Of a DNA stretch of 64,000 nt, positions 34,701 through 46,400 are shown one piece after another. The notes beneath the pieces are model-generated. The model was given only the letters and a program-made list of their open reading frames with translations, was not told where the DNA came from and searched no databases. The first letter of the stretch is position 1. The number at the start of each line of letters is the position of its first letter. Source of the DNA: Strongylocentrotus droebachiensis. Taxonomy: Eukaryota > Echinodermata > Echinoidea > Camarodonta > Strongylocentrotidae. The DNA lies in assembly GCA_035222895.1 (NCBI GenBank), contig JAVYIG010004992.1, positions 1 to 64,000 of the forward strand, read 5' to 3'. Position numbers and translations under genes: made by a program.

Positions 34701-37700
34701 TACATGTATAAGGTATTTTTATAAAACCCTCATTAATATTGCATTACTCAAAACAAACCAGAAGTATTTTAGCTTGCAAACATTTCAGTGCTACATAGAG
34801 GGCATTCGCAAACATAAGTGTACCGTATGCATTTCCTTACAGATTCTTGCATTATATCTCTAGCCAAAATGAATTCTCAGAATATATGACAACTAGATGG
34901 AACTTCGACTGCGCGCAGTCGAAAACGATGCCTCCGTCATAGAGCAATTTTACAAACCAAAACAGAAGAAATTTTTCAAATTCAAGTTCAATTGTAATCC
35001 ATTAACAGGTTCTCAGAATATCGTGATTACAAGCAATTTCTCATATACATATACCGGTATGACCCTTTGATCTTTGACCTCATGACCCTAAAATCTACTC
35101 AGTTCATTGGCTCTGCAAGATGTCCTGAGTTGAATAGTAATCTATCTGTCAGTTCTAATGAAAATGCGTTCACAAGCTATTTTTGCATACATAATGAGCC
35201 CATGACCTTTGACCTTATGAACCAAGAATCTACTCAGTTCATTGGCTCTGCAAGATACATAAATGATCTAAGTTTGGCAGGAATCCATCAATCTGTTCTA
35301 ATGATAATACGATCACAAGCTATTTTTGCATACATAATGTGTGCTGTGACCTTTGACCTTTGACCTTGTGACCCCAAAATCTAATCAGTTCATCGGATCT
35401 GCAAGTTACATACATGACCTAAGTTTGGCAGGAATCCATCAATCGGTTCTTGAGATAACGCGATCACGAGCTGTTTTTGCATACATAATGAGCCCTGTGA
35501 CCTTTGACCTTTGACCTCGTGACCCCCAAAATCTAATAAGTTCATTGGCTCTGCAAGATACATACATGGCCAAAGGTTGGCAGGAATCCATCAATCAGTT
35601 CTTCAGATAACGCGATCACGAGCTGTTTTTGCATACATAATGAGCCTCGTGACCTTTGACCTTTGACCTCGTGACCCCAAAATCTAATCAGTTTATCGGC
35701 TCTGCAAGATACATACATGACCAAAGTTTGGCAGGAATCCATCAATCGGTTCTTGAGATAACGCGATCACGAGCTGTTTTTGCATACATAATGAGCCCTG
35801 TGACCTTTGACCTTTGACCTCGTGACCCCCAAAATCTAATAAGTTCATTGGCTCTGCAAGATACATACATGGCCAAAGGTTGGCAGGAATCCATCAATCA
35901 GTTCTTCAGATAACGCGATCACGAGCTGTTTTTGCATACATAATGAGCCTCGTGACCTTTGACCTTTGACCTCGTGACCCCAAAATCTAATCAGTTTATC
36001 GGCTCTGCAAGATACATACATGACCAAAGTTTGGCAGGAATCCATCAATCGGTTCTTGAGATAACGCGATCACGAGCTGTTTTTGCATACATAATGAGCC
36101 CTGTGACCTTTGACCTTTGACCTCGTGACCCCAAAATCTAATCAGTTTATCGGCTCTGCAAGATACATACATGACCAAAGTTTGGCAGGAATCCATCAAT
36201 CTGTTCTAATGATAATACGATCACAAGCTATTTTTGCATACATAATGTGTGCTGTGACCTTTGACCTTTGACCTTGTGACCCCAAAATCTAATCAGTTCA
36301 TCGGATCTGCAAGTTACATACATGACCTAAGTTTGGCAGGAATCCATCAATCGGTTCTTGAGATAACGCGATCACGAGCTGTTTTTGCATACATAATGAG
36401 CCCTGTGACCTTTGACCTTTGACCTCGTGACCCCCAAAATCTAATAAGTTCATTGGCTCTGCAAGATACATACATGGCCAAAGGTTGGCAGGAATCCATC
36501 AATCAGTTCTTCAGATAACGCGATCACGAGCTGTTTTTGCATACATAATGAGCCTCGTGACCTTTGACCTTTGACCTCGTGACCCCAAAATCTAATCAGT
36601 TTATCGGCTCTGCAAGATACATACATGACCAAAGTTTGGCAGGATTCCATCAATCGGTTCTTAAGATAACGCGATCACGAGAAAGGGACTTACGTTCGTA
36701 TGGACGGACGGACAACCCGAAAACATAATGCCTCCGGCTACTTCGTAACGGAGGCATAAAAATACTGAATGCTAAACTAGACATACCATGGGCATGGTCT
36801 CTTCCTAGCTCTCACATCAGTCATTTCTGGTGGGTTGTACTTTTCTAGTGACTTCAGTCCCTTATCTGGATTGGTGCTGCCCTCCCCTTCAGATGGAGTG
36901 ATGTAGTCCACAGCACCAAGCTTCCATTCACCAGCACGAGTCACAAATACACAGCTTAAGTTGACATTGTTGTGCTTCAGTTTGCAGTCATTGTGCAAAA
37001 AACTTAGTCCTTTCTGTAATTCATAAAAACACATAACAATAATCATGACATTGTCTGTTTGTAGCCAGAAGGACATAAACTCATCATTTTAAAAAACGCT
37101 CATACCCTCCAGGCTCCAAACAAATGATAAATGGAATGATTGCAGCTTGGTGTCATACTTTCAGGTTCAGCTGAATATGTTACAAAACAAATTGAAATAC
37201 AGGACACTGATAGAACATACAACTTTGCCAAGGTTATATACCAAAATATTTTTCTTACTGGTATATCACTTTTTTCTATTCTTCTATGGTTCATTTTAAA
37301 AAGAGATCCACCATCTAAGAGCACAATATGGTCATATTACTCACCACTATTTGATATAATCCCCAAGATATTGTTGATTCTTTTGGAGCATTAGTCTTCA
37401 AGAAAGTACCCAGTGGCGTTACTTCCTCAGTCACAACATAGATGACGTTGTCAGTCTCCAATCCATCTACATAGAGAAGGACATTTGGATGTCGCAGTGT
37501 CTTGAGTCGCTTGTGAGCGCTCTTGGCCAACTGGACTATGGATTCTGAATGGCTTTTGAGGTCTACAATAAACACCGATACAGGCTCTCCATTGGCCTGA
37601 TAGGGAAAATAGAGGTCAGAGAAAAGTGAGTTTTTGTATAACAATCAATGTAAACATGATGTGCAATAACATCAATAATAATCATCATCATAATACATGT

Positions 37701-39881
37701 AATAACAATAATTATCATAATAATAATAATAATTTAAGAAAAAAATTGATTCGAGTCTGAGAACTACCTGTAGTGTGACACAAGTGTGTTTGTTGAAGAG
37801 GGTCACTATACAAGCAGCAGCATTCTGTCATTTGTATAATCATACAAGCTGATTGTGAGGCAATTGAACAAGGCACACGGCCACACCCTTGGTGTGTAAC
37901 TGAATTCAGCGAACTCCCCACACACACCCGTTTATACTTAACTACTTGCTATTGTCGTAAAGTTAGCAATACGACATGAACCTCCATTGTACACCAGAAT
38001 ATTACATGCAATTTTGGCCAGGCCACGATCAATATGAATAAATTTTGTGGCCGCTAGTGTAGTTGCGTATCCATTTTTTTTAGCAGTTTAATATCCATTC
38101 TAAATAAGAGAATTTTAGCCCAATTGTTTACAAATTTTAATCATAATCATATATCACATTTTCCACCTGAATTTGGATCACATTCGACATCGGGAAGCCT
38201 CCGTTTAGAGCTTCGATGTCAACGTCGTCGCTCAGTACCGTCTCTACACTGTAGCTCCGCACGCTCAACCTGAAGCTATCAGTCCAAAATTATGCAGACT
38301 TCTTGTATGGTTTATGGTAGACAGCAATAACCATCTGACTTGGGTCATTTCTTTAATAAAACTGACATTTGTTGTCATTCCCCAATACAGATGGCAACCT
38401 AGAGATCTCGTACCGTGTGGGTAAATTAGAGCCACAGCGGAACAGCTTTTCGTTACCGACATTTCTCCCCCGATTTTCTTTATTTAGATCTAATTTTCTG
38501 ATTTCTAAATCAGATGTAAATTAGGTCGGTATGTCATTTGTCCTAATTACAGTTATCAAAATTTGATAACTTAATATTAAATGGATAATTTACGGACTTA
38601 CTTATATGAATTATCCAATTTGTATCTCCAAACTGTGAAACTACGTTCATGCACTCGAAAATAGAGCTATATGACCCGGCGGCCATTATATTTCCGGGTC
38701 AACCTACGCCAATGGCCAATCAAAGCACTCGTTTCGTGGGAGTTCGTCGGTCAAGCCGGGCCGACTCGTACGTAGCTACGGTAGCTATTGGACGTTCGAA
38801 AAGAAAAAATGAATATTCATCAACTAAAACCAAGACGGATAATGTTGTCGACGAGACTTTCTCGGATTAATCATTAATTTAGGATATAAATGAGCAAGCT
38901 ATCGTAAGTCAAATAAGCTATATATATGTTATTTTTAATTTTTATTATAATTGCAGCAGTTATGAGGATGTAAAGAGTAAAAATTTTGTTGCATATCTCA
39001 TTCATCGCGGTCCGGTCGAACCGAACCATTTGTTCTATACAGTCCCTCACAGTAAGAGGTCCCCATCCTTCAGTCTCTATAATCGGAGGTCTAGTGGAGC
39101 CAGACGTAGTCTCAGTGGAACAACCGACGATTAGAGAGACTGAAGTTTTCGGTCTAGGTTTATGGTATTACACGAATGCACGATACCATAAACCATACGA
39201 GAAGTTTGCATAATTTTGGACTGATAGCTTCAGTTTGAGGTGCGGAGCTATAGCGTAGAGACGGTACTGAGCAACGACGTCGACATCGAAGCCCTAAACG
39301 GAGGCTTCCCAATGTCGAATGTGATCCAAATTCAGGTGGAAAATGCGATATACGATTATGATTAAAATGAATACAAAATTGGGCTAAAACTCCTTTGCTA
39401 AGAATGGATATTTTGCTGCTAAAAAATGGATACGGAACTACACTAGCGCCATTTTGTGTATAGAGTCTATTTGTGTTTCCAGCAGAAATCAAAATCGAGA
39501 ACTCTTGTCAGCGTCATACGCGTCAGCCGTCAGAGGACAGTCAGACCAGAGCCAGAGGTCAGCATAATTTTTTGAATTTGTAAATAAAGTGTAGACTTTA
39601 GACTCCATAGCTCCATCATTGATGATGACTTTTAGCCTTTCAATCAACTTATGTTAGGCCGCCTAGTGACTAGGTCTATGTAGATAATAGATCTAGACCT
39701 AGCCTCCTAGGGCCTACATGGAATCCTAGGTATGGGACTGTAGTGTATTTGTTTAGCCATTATTTACCTTCCGTTTTCCTTGATGCAAAGTCCAAATCGA
39801 TTTATCTTCTAGTCCTTCCACCTTCTCTCCGATTTCAAAAGGAAAAGCCCTCGTGGGATCTCTCGATAAGAACGACCACAT
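25798..39881 (-). CDS. SCYL1: SCY1-like pseudokinase 1 (N-terminal kinase-like protein)
   Basis: Seventeen coding exons, all phase-consistent, giving 984 residues: 39881-39768, 37596-37345, 37013-36787, 34446-34356, 33678-33523, 33046-32888, 32270-32163, 31710-31597, 31142-31050, 30885-30823, 30553-30289, 29355-29215, 28723-28548, 27882-27328, 26941-26792, 26441-26282, 25928-25798. Known role: Golgi/COPI-associated scaffold in retrograde traffic. The N terminus [18 protein letters not shown] matches human. The kinase-like domain lacks HRD ([11 protein letters not shown]) and DFG (LGAVDYI), so it is a pseudokinase. HEAT repeats follow ([20 protein letters not shown]), then a [14 protein letters not shown] block and a long acidic region with many Trp-Gly/Asp-Glu motifs ([22 protein letters not shown]) and a Gly10 run. 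The basic coiled-coil tail ends GAKKD, versus RKLD in human. Intron 12 has a GC donor (CAAG|GCAAGT). Human SCYL1 is 808 residues; the excess is in the acidic linker. Introns hold LINE tails, a DR1 satellite and nested MITEs. Confidence 0.95.
29540..29846 (+). mobile_element. Truncated LINE 3' end with TTGAA tail
   Basis: A CT-rich stretch followed by a compact block (CGGGCGTACCCACTACAAGC, TTTTCGGGTTTAGCGCC) ends in AATAAATGTTCATT and a short GAATT tandem tail. This looks like the 5'-truncated 3' end of a non-LTR element. No coding part remains. It lies in an SCYL1 intron, antisense to the gene. Confidence 0.5.
30640..30722 (+). mobile_element. LINE 3' tail remnant
   Basis: The sequence TTTTTTACATGACAATAAAT followed by TAATCTTGAATCTTGA has the form of a CR1/L2-type LINE 3' end with a short tandem tail. 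It lies in SCYL1 intron 10 and is too short to place in a clade. Confidence 0.4.
34021..34098. repeat. 35-bp inverted repeat (hairpin)
   Basis: CTTGAAGATCACTTTTTTAC...GGTTTCAA at 34021-34055 is an imperfect inverted copy of TTGAAACC...GAACTCTCAAG at 34062-34098, leaving a loop of about seven bases. It would form a long hairpin in the SCYL1 pre-mRNA (intron 4). Probably a small palindromic MITE or a fragment of one. Confidence 0.65.
34929..36756. repeat. 151/152-bp satellite with DR1 nuclear-receptor half-site arrays
   Basis: The array is bounded by inverted edge motifs (TGCCTCCGT at 34929-34937; ACGGAGGCA at 36748-36756). The TGACCTTTGACC landmark starts at 35347, 35498, 35650, 35801, 35953, 36104, 36255, 36406 and 36558, so the period is 151-152 bp; more diverged units lie from about 35050. 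Regular units carry three TGACCT-type half-sites spaced by one base, followed by GTGACC at the same spacing. On the minus strand this is a run of AGGTCA direct repeats (DR1). Two subtypes alternate, forming 303-bp dimers, and a larger block repeats at +908 bp. It lies in SCYL1 intron 3. The identical 67-codon frames on the minus strand are by-products of the repeat. Confidence 0.9.
38048..39451. mobile_element. Palindromic (foldback) MITE split by a nested element
   Basis: Two arms of about 270 bp, 38048-38317 and about 39157-39451, are inverted copies. The left begins TGGCCGCTAGTGTAG and the right ends CTACACTAGCGCCA. TTTTG lies directly outside each edge (38043-38047, 39452-39456), a likely 5-bp target duplication. 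Rejoining across the nested insert leaves a near-complete palindrome with a loop of about 14 bases. Located in SCYL1 intron 1. No coding frame; superfamily not assigned. Confidence 0.75.
38318..39156 (-). mobile_element. 9-bp-TSD non-autonomous element, full copy in SCYL1 intron 1
   Basis: An 839-bp element starting TAGACAGCAATAACC and ending TTTTCGGTCTA, flanked by GGTTTATGG at 38309-38317 and 39157-39165. It matches 52241-53081 in opposite orientation over its whole length. It has only a 5-bp terminal inverted repeat (TAGAC/GTCTA) and a subterminal hairpin (ACTTCAGTCTCT...AGAGACTGAAGT). No coding frame. 9-bp duplications point to a Mutator-like or Merlin-like transposase in trans; that assignment is inference. 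Confidence 0.8.
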
Positions 39882-42800
39882 CTTCAAGATCGAACTGTGT
39901 CTAGTCTGTGATGTTGTCCTCGATCCTCCTCTTCTCAAATCTCTTCACGTCACACGTCACTTACAAATACGACGTCACTAGCAATGCACTGCACTAAAAA
40001 AAACTACCGTGTCTTCCGGTTACTTCTTTTTTTAAATCTAGGGTGGATCCAGATTTTGTAAAAGGTGGGTGGGGGGGGGGGGGGGGGTGAGAGATCAATT
40101 CCCATTAAAAAAAAATGTCGGACCATGGATTCTAAGGTCTGAAAAGCAGTTAAACAAAGGGACAAAGAAGTGATTGATCATTGAAAAAAGGAGGCATTTA
40201 TATCACAGAACTATTTAAGAGTTCTGTGATTTATACAATTAAGTGACATGAATTATCTCCACGCCTATGTTTCGAATATTATATGGAGAGTATTCATTGG
40301 AGAGGGTATACAAAATTTGCTGTCCCCAGGTGCTTTATAGCTTTTTCACAATGAAATGATGATAGAAGAAAAAAAAGAGGGTTGAGGAAGAAGAAAAAGG
40401 TTGAAGAAGAAGAAAAAGGTTGAAGAAGAAGAAAGTTTAATAAAAAGAAGTGAGAAGAAGTTAGAAGAAGGAGGAGGCCATCTTTGCCCCTTTATATGAA
40501 GGGTCTTTTGTCATTCCTTCAAAAAAGTTTCTGTTTAACTGACTGTAAAACATGGAACTGTGTTTAGTCAGGTCATATATGTATATCGTTTAGATGGCTG
40601 TGTATTTCCAGGGCATGGTCTCAAAATTTTGGCTCTAATTAAGATTACGTATTATTTGTTCAACTGCAAGTTCAACTTCTTAATTCTTCAGTCACATCTC
40701 TTTCTGCAGTTACTTTGAATATGTTTATTATGGTCACAGCCACTTAGGAATCAATTTATACTGATTCATGTCATTTTCCAGTAATAAAAATAAAAATAAA
40801 GTATATATAGACAAGAGATAAATAAATTTAGCACAATTCCACATTCTAGATCAAGATGATAACCACAGGTGTAAGATAAGAGGCAACCAAAACAAAAAGA
40901 GTTTAAAAAAAGAAAGGGGGAGGTCTAGAGCCCCCTCATGATTTTTAAGGCTGTGCACAACAGTGTAATGAGGTACCCGAGTACACTCCCAGGCTTACAG
41001 GCGAATACTCGAGTATTCGGACGCCATGTTTTTTTATAATTTTTTTGAATTTTTTTGAATTTTTTTGAATTTTTTTGATTTTTTTTGAATTTTTTGATTT
41101 TTTGACTTTTTTTTCTTTTTTGACTTTTTTTGCCACTACCATACCACTCGGCAGTTTCTCAGATCCCTCGCCCAAAACGCATGCAATTTTACTTTGAGTT
41201 GCAGTAACTTGAAGGCGCCGATTTAATAAGAACTATAACAGTAAACAATGCTGTTTTAAAAACCAAAGATGGCAGAATAATCCATGTTCCTTCAAGTCCA
41301 AACAGAAATCTGGACATTTGGTCCCAGTTTCTGAAAGGTGAGTTTGACAGTGCTTGAGTTGGGAAACATTTTTACCGACGGTACCATTTTTTTTTTGGCG
41401 GCCGAATATTCGGGTACGAGAAATCGTACCCGAGTAGTTGTCAACCGTGCGGGTACTCGAGCATTCGACCACCCGTCGCAGCCTTAATGATTTTGCAAGT
41501 GATATTAGAATCACAATAAAAACAATATGTCAAATAGCACACTATCATCATCCCCTAAAAAACTACACACATTCCTCACATCTGGCATCCATCATATTTA
41601 AATTCATGCACACATCACATACTGCCAATGCTGCTAATTCATATCTTAAAGGGATAGTCTACCACATGATTTAGTTAATTCACTTCAAACGTGCAAAGTG
41701 ATTAAAAATTAAAATACCTTTTATTGGTTTGTAAATGAACAATCTGTAAAAATACAAATTCCTTTTCGAGCCTATAATTATAGAGCTCAAGATTATTTGT
41801 TAAATCAGGAATATTTTTTGGTCATTTTAAACACATCAGCACCATTCACACGCTGCTTCATATCATATCGCACATCTCAAATTCTCAAGTCAAGTCATGA
41901 CATAGCACGGGGCTCCACACTAACTTCTTTTTAAGACTCCAGAATGAACCTTTTTCAGAAGGTATGCATGAGCCCTATGATTAAAATTCAACATTTTGAG
42001 GGTTCAGACTTAAGATTTGGGACATCCATGTGTCCCAGGCGCCTGTTGGTGTCAAGGGCTGGACATCATGTGATTTTATGTTCAGTCACAAGCTAAAACT
42101 ATTCATTTTACACATACAAGTTATCAATCAAATGGTCACTTGCACTGTAAAATCTTTCCAGGTTTTCATTCATGAAGAATTAAGACCTAAAGTCAAAATA
42201 AAATATATTTTTATGCCAAATCCAGTGGCAAATGGTTCCTAAAATTTGCCCAGTTCAACAAGGGTCAATTGACAGATTTGTATGTATGGTTGTAATCATA
42301 TCTCAAAGTACAGTACTAAAGTAAATTCTAAGACTGGATGATAATTTGTAGAAATGTACATTTTATTAATAATTGGAAAAAAAGCATACAGATTGTATTT
42401 TTCATTTTCTAGGTCAATCTAAATTAAGATAGTGACTTTCAAATATTTGAATTGTTCACAACCTAACATAAGTGCTGATAACCCTTATGCTAGTAATCCT
42501 AAAATAACAGAATAACTAGAACTTCACTCATAAAATAACAAATAATACCCCATCCTATTTAGGATTGGGGCCTGTGGGAGAAATGAACACACTTCCCCTC
42601 CCTGGTACAAAATCAACATGTATCCTTCAAAATTATCATTCAACATTTCTAGTCGGATTGTAATCTCAAGATTGAGCTAAAATAACAATATCAGATTGCG
42701 TTTAGATAAACATATAAATGCCACTTCAGATTTTGAGCAATGCTGAAACATGTAGCCTTTGTTTTGTTAGTAAAAAATCACAATAATTCTTTGATCTTAT

Positions 42801-43417
42801 AGAAATACATGCAGATTGCAATGCCACGATTACATTTGTCATGCCTTCTAGTATTTCTTCTCCCAAAAAGAGGTGTTCTGTTAATAAAATTAATTAGAAT
42901 TTCAAATGACAGTTATCACCGACAAATCTTTAGTGTTTATTTATTATTGTCTTGTATTTACTTAAAAAGTATGGAGGATTTGAATATGATATTTATAATT
43001 GTTTTCAAGTAAAAGTGATTAGTTTAGCTGAGAGATTTGCATTGAACTTATTACAGTATTGTCTTAACTGACCAAGAAAACTATCTATCACTGCAATAAA
43101 AAAAAATCATTCTCTTCCATATGATTACTACGAGGGTCTACATATCAAGATTTGATCCAAATTACATTATTCAGCAGTCAACATATCTTCATTACATAAA
43201 GTGAGTCAGTGTTCCTGGATGACATCTCAATGAGGCATCAGTCAGTTTGAGTGCATCAGCACAATCAAGGAACCATTGCCATTGTTCCAATGATCCCATG
43301 TATGGTTCAATATAGCATCAATCTTTCAATATCAAGCTGAGATAAATCCCAGTTTTGTAGTTAAAATGTCTTTATCTACAGGTGTCCATATGGAGTTCCC
43401 TTCATGAGAGACCTGTC
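39882..43417. other. Intergenic, SCYL1 promoter side and MRPL49 3' side
   Basis: SCYL1 starts leftward at 39881 and MRPL49 ends at 43418, both on the minus strand. The interval holds a degraded hAT-like edge with a poly-G run near 40034-40090, a GAAGAA-rich tract near 40380-40470 and the hAT-type MITE at 40946-41486. A candidate minus-strand poly(A) signal for MRPL49 lies at 42936-42941. No further gene is visible. Confidence 0.55.
40946..41486. mobile_element. hAT-type MITE with 8-bp target duplication
   Basis: Starts TAAGGCTGTGCAC and ends GTCGCAGCCTTA. It is flanked by perfect ATGATTTT at 40938-40945 and 41487-41494. Both sides carry inverted subterminal words such as GGTACCCGAGTA and CGAGTATTCG. 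The 541-bp interior contains poly-T and a TTTTTTTGAA tandem, with no transposase. Target length and AAGGCTG-type ends fit hAT. Confidence 0.85.
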
Positions 43418-46400
43418 CTAGAATCCTTTCTCAGTAAGCCATTGCTTGACTTGGTCTTCATAGAGTCCCTTGTAACGTACTTTCATAGAAACTTCATTGA
43501 TTGTGACTGGTATATCTCTTCCTTGTTGTTCCTCTAAGTGCTTCCTCAGGTCTTCTGCCATAAACTGTGATATGATATGAGGGAGGACAATAGGAGAAAG
43601 TGTAGTTATGAAATCAAGTTGTTGTTGTTGTTGTTCGTTTGGTTTTATAATGGCTATTAGTCAAAATTGACTATTGTTGCCAATTTCATCGCATCTCTTT
43701 CTTTTAGTGTCTTGGTAAAATTATTATTTTTTCTTTCCTTTTCCAATCTCATTTTAATATAATATTAGTCATATTCCACACAAAAAAAAATTAAAAACAA
43801 AAAATTATTTCAAATTAAACCACGATCCGCACACAGTTCCAACTCACGCTGGCCCTGTCCTTTCTATGATGCCTTCTTACCAGCCCAGCGAGTTACGTTA
43901 CGCCGTACGCTTCTCGGTTGATAAACTCAACCTAGGTCACTCTGGCATAGACAAAGGGGCGTCGTGTACCTGTATGTGAGGGTTTATTTATTTATTAGGA
44001 GAAAAACAACTGCATAAGCAAAACACTTGTGGGCTTTATTAGTTTATATGAGTTAGTTCATGAGATTATTTATATAGTGCATGACTTTTAACTACTATAA
44101 TCATTCAAAGGGGGGTGACATGCTTTCTTTTGTCACCCTGGCCAGCAGATTGTATCCTTCTCTCTCTCTCTCCTTTCCACTTCCCTAAAGATGTGTGTAG
44201 TATTAAGATATGTTTTCCGATTGGTCAAATAAATAATGATAAATTGTTTCAATTATTTGTTTGTAAAGATGCCTAAATAAGGTATAGGTCTATACGATCA
44301 AAACTTCAAATAATCAATACACTAATAGGCCTATAAGGTTATACACAAAATACCTATTTTCTCTTCTATTCAGCTCAAATTGATTGTGGTTTCTGTTTTT
44401 CATCTCTTTTTGATTTTACTTTTTACATAATCGCTTCGTTCTAAAAACGAAGCGAGCAATTGCCATTTGTACACGAGAGTCACTTTCTCGTAAACATATC
44501 ATAATGTCCTCTTCCTTGGAAATATTAACTTCTGACATTAACATGGCCCTCTCTATTATATACTTTGGACATTCTATCAGAAAATGTCTGACCGTTTCTA
44601 ATGTTGGACAGCTGTCACAGAAACCTGTGGAGTGGATGCCCAAACGTAGGAGGTCTTGGTTGAGTCCAGACACTCCCAGGCGTAGTCGCCTAAGAATAGT
44701 TTCAGTTTTTCTTCCCAATTTACAAGTATATTGTGAGATAACATTTGGCTGAAGGATTTTTAATGCCGATTGGGTATCATTCCACCTTTCTTGCCAAAGT
44801 AACTTTGAACTGTACAAAATTAAACTTGTCTTTTCAAATAACGTCAATTTATTATGCATTTCAATTTCCTGAGTTAGAGCTTTTTTTGCGTAGAAGTCTG
44901 CCTTTTCATTTCCCACTATCCCACAGTGGCCTGGAATCCATTCCAAAGCGATTTCGATCCCTCTATATTTCAATCGGGTCGTTATTATAAATATTTCTGT
45001 GACAAAAGATTCGTCACTAAAATGTTTCAAGGCTGTGAGGGCACTTAAGCAGTCGCTAAAAATGACTGCACCTGTATAGATGTTTGTTTCTTCGATCCAT
45101 TGAAGGGCAAGAACAATGGCAGCCAACTCGGCTCTATACGATGAGGTAAAATTCGCTAATCTTTTACATTGGTGTACAGAAAAGTGTGGGATATAGAAAG
45201 CAGCCGAGCATTGGCCCTTCTCCGGAAACTTAGATCCATCTGTATATATATGCAACTGGTTCGACCATTTTGAATTAATCAATTCTAAGCTTTGTTGCTG
45301 TAGTTCATTCGGATGGTCGGCTTTTGAAATCCGAGAGCTCAACTCGGTCGAAACCAGTGGGGGTTCAAAAAGCCATGGCGGGAATGGGGATGGTACGGCA
45401 GTTTCTGTCATGAAGTTTTTTAGTTTACTCTGGGTTCTATACCCGAAAGGTTTACTAAGAAAGTCTTTTCCCTTTAGATAATCAAATTGCCAGCATGGCC
45501 CTATGTTTTGTGATAATGGGTGGTTTGGGGATCTTTCGATACTTTGTCTATATTTACTTGACACAATTTGTCTCCTTAGATCCAAGGGAAATTCTCCCAT
45601 TTCCACTTGTAATGATTGTAGGGAAGTGAGAGGTAGTCCTCCCGCACAAATCCGTAGCGCCTGGTATTGCACCGAATCAAGTGCCTTTTTTGTGGTGGTA
45701 GTAGCGCTATCGTAAGCCTCACATCCATAGTCGAGTAAGGATCTTATGAATGCCCTGTAAACCTTTACGAGGGATTTAGAAGAGCTCCCCCATTTAGTTC
45801 CCGTTAAACATCTTAGGATATTCAATTTTCTTTTACATCTCTTTACAACATTTTCCACGTGTGGCTTCCAGGTCAATTTCTTATCAAAAGTTACCCCCAG
45901 AAAATGATGAGTATTCTGGAAGGGCACTTTATTCCCGTATAATTCTACTTGCGGTGGTGAGAGATTCATTGTACTTTTTGTAAAAAATATAGGGACTGTC
46001 TTATCAGCCGAAAGCCGAAATCCCCATCTGCGAAACCAAGTCTGGAGCCTATTCAGGTATTCCTGAAGTTTGCTTGATATTTGAAGGATATCCCTACCTG
46101 ATGCCCATATGACAAAATCATCAGCATATACAGCTAAAGGCACTGAAGGATCTGTAGGGATATCACTAATCATTAAATTAAATAGCAGTGGACTCAAAAT
46201 ACTTCCTTGTGGGAGTCCATTATGCATATCATATGTTTTTGATTCAGTATTATTAATTCTTACCTGAAAGGTACGTCCTGTCAAATAATTTTGTAGATAT
46301 TGTAACAAATTTCCTTCTATTCCTTTTTGGGCGAGTTTGAATAGTAGTCCATTTATCCATAATTTATCATAAGCTTTCTCAATATCTAGGAACACAGCTA

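Noticed and set aside
35542-36653. Identical 67-codon open frames on the minus strand
   Set aside because: They are copies of the satellite unit read in one frame. No family similarity; the frame is open by chance and then copied.
35347-36660. Regularly spaced repeats that could be mistaken for a CRISPR-like array
   Set aside because: The whole 151-bp unit is repeated with no unique spacers, in an intron of an animal gene. It is a satellite.
34929-36756. Telomere-like or centromeric satellite
   Set aside because: Only about eleven units, bounded by inverted edge motifs, inside a gene intron; a local element-borne array is the simpler reading.
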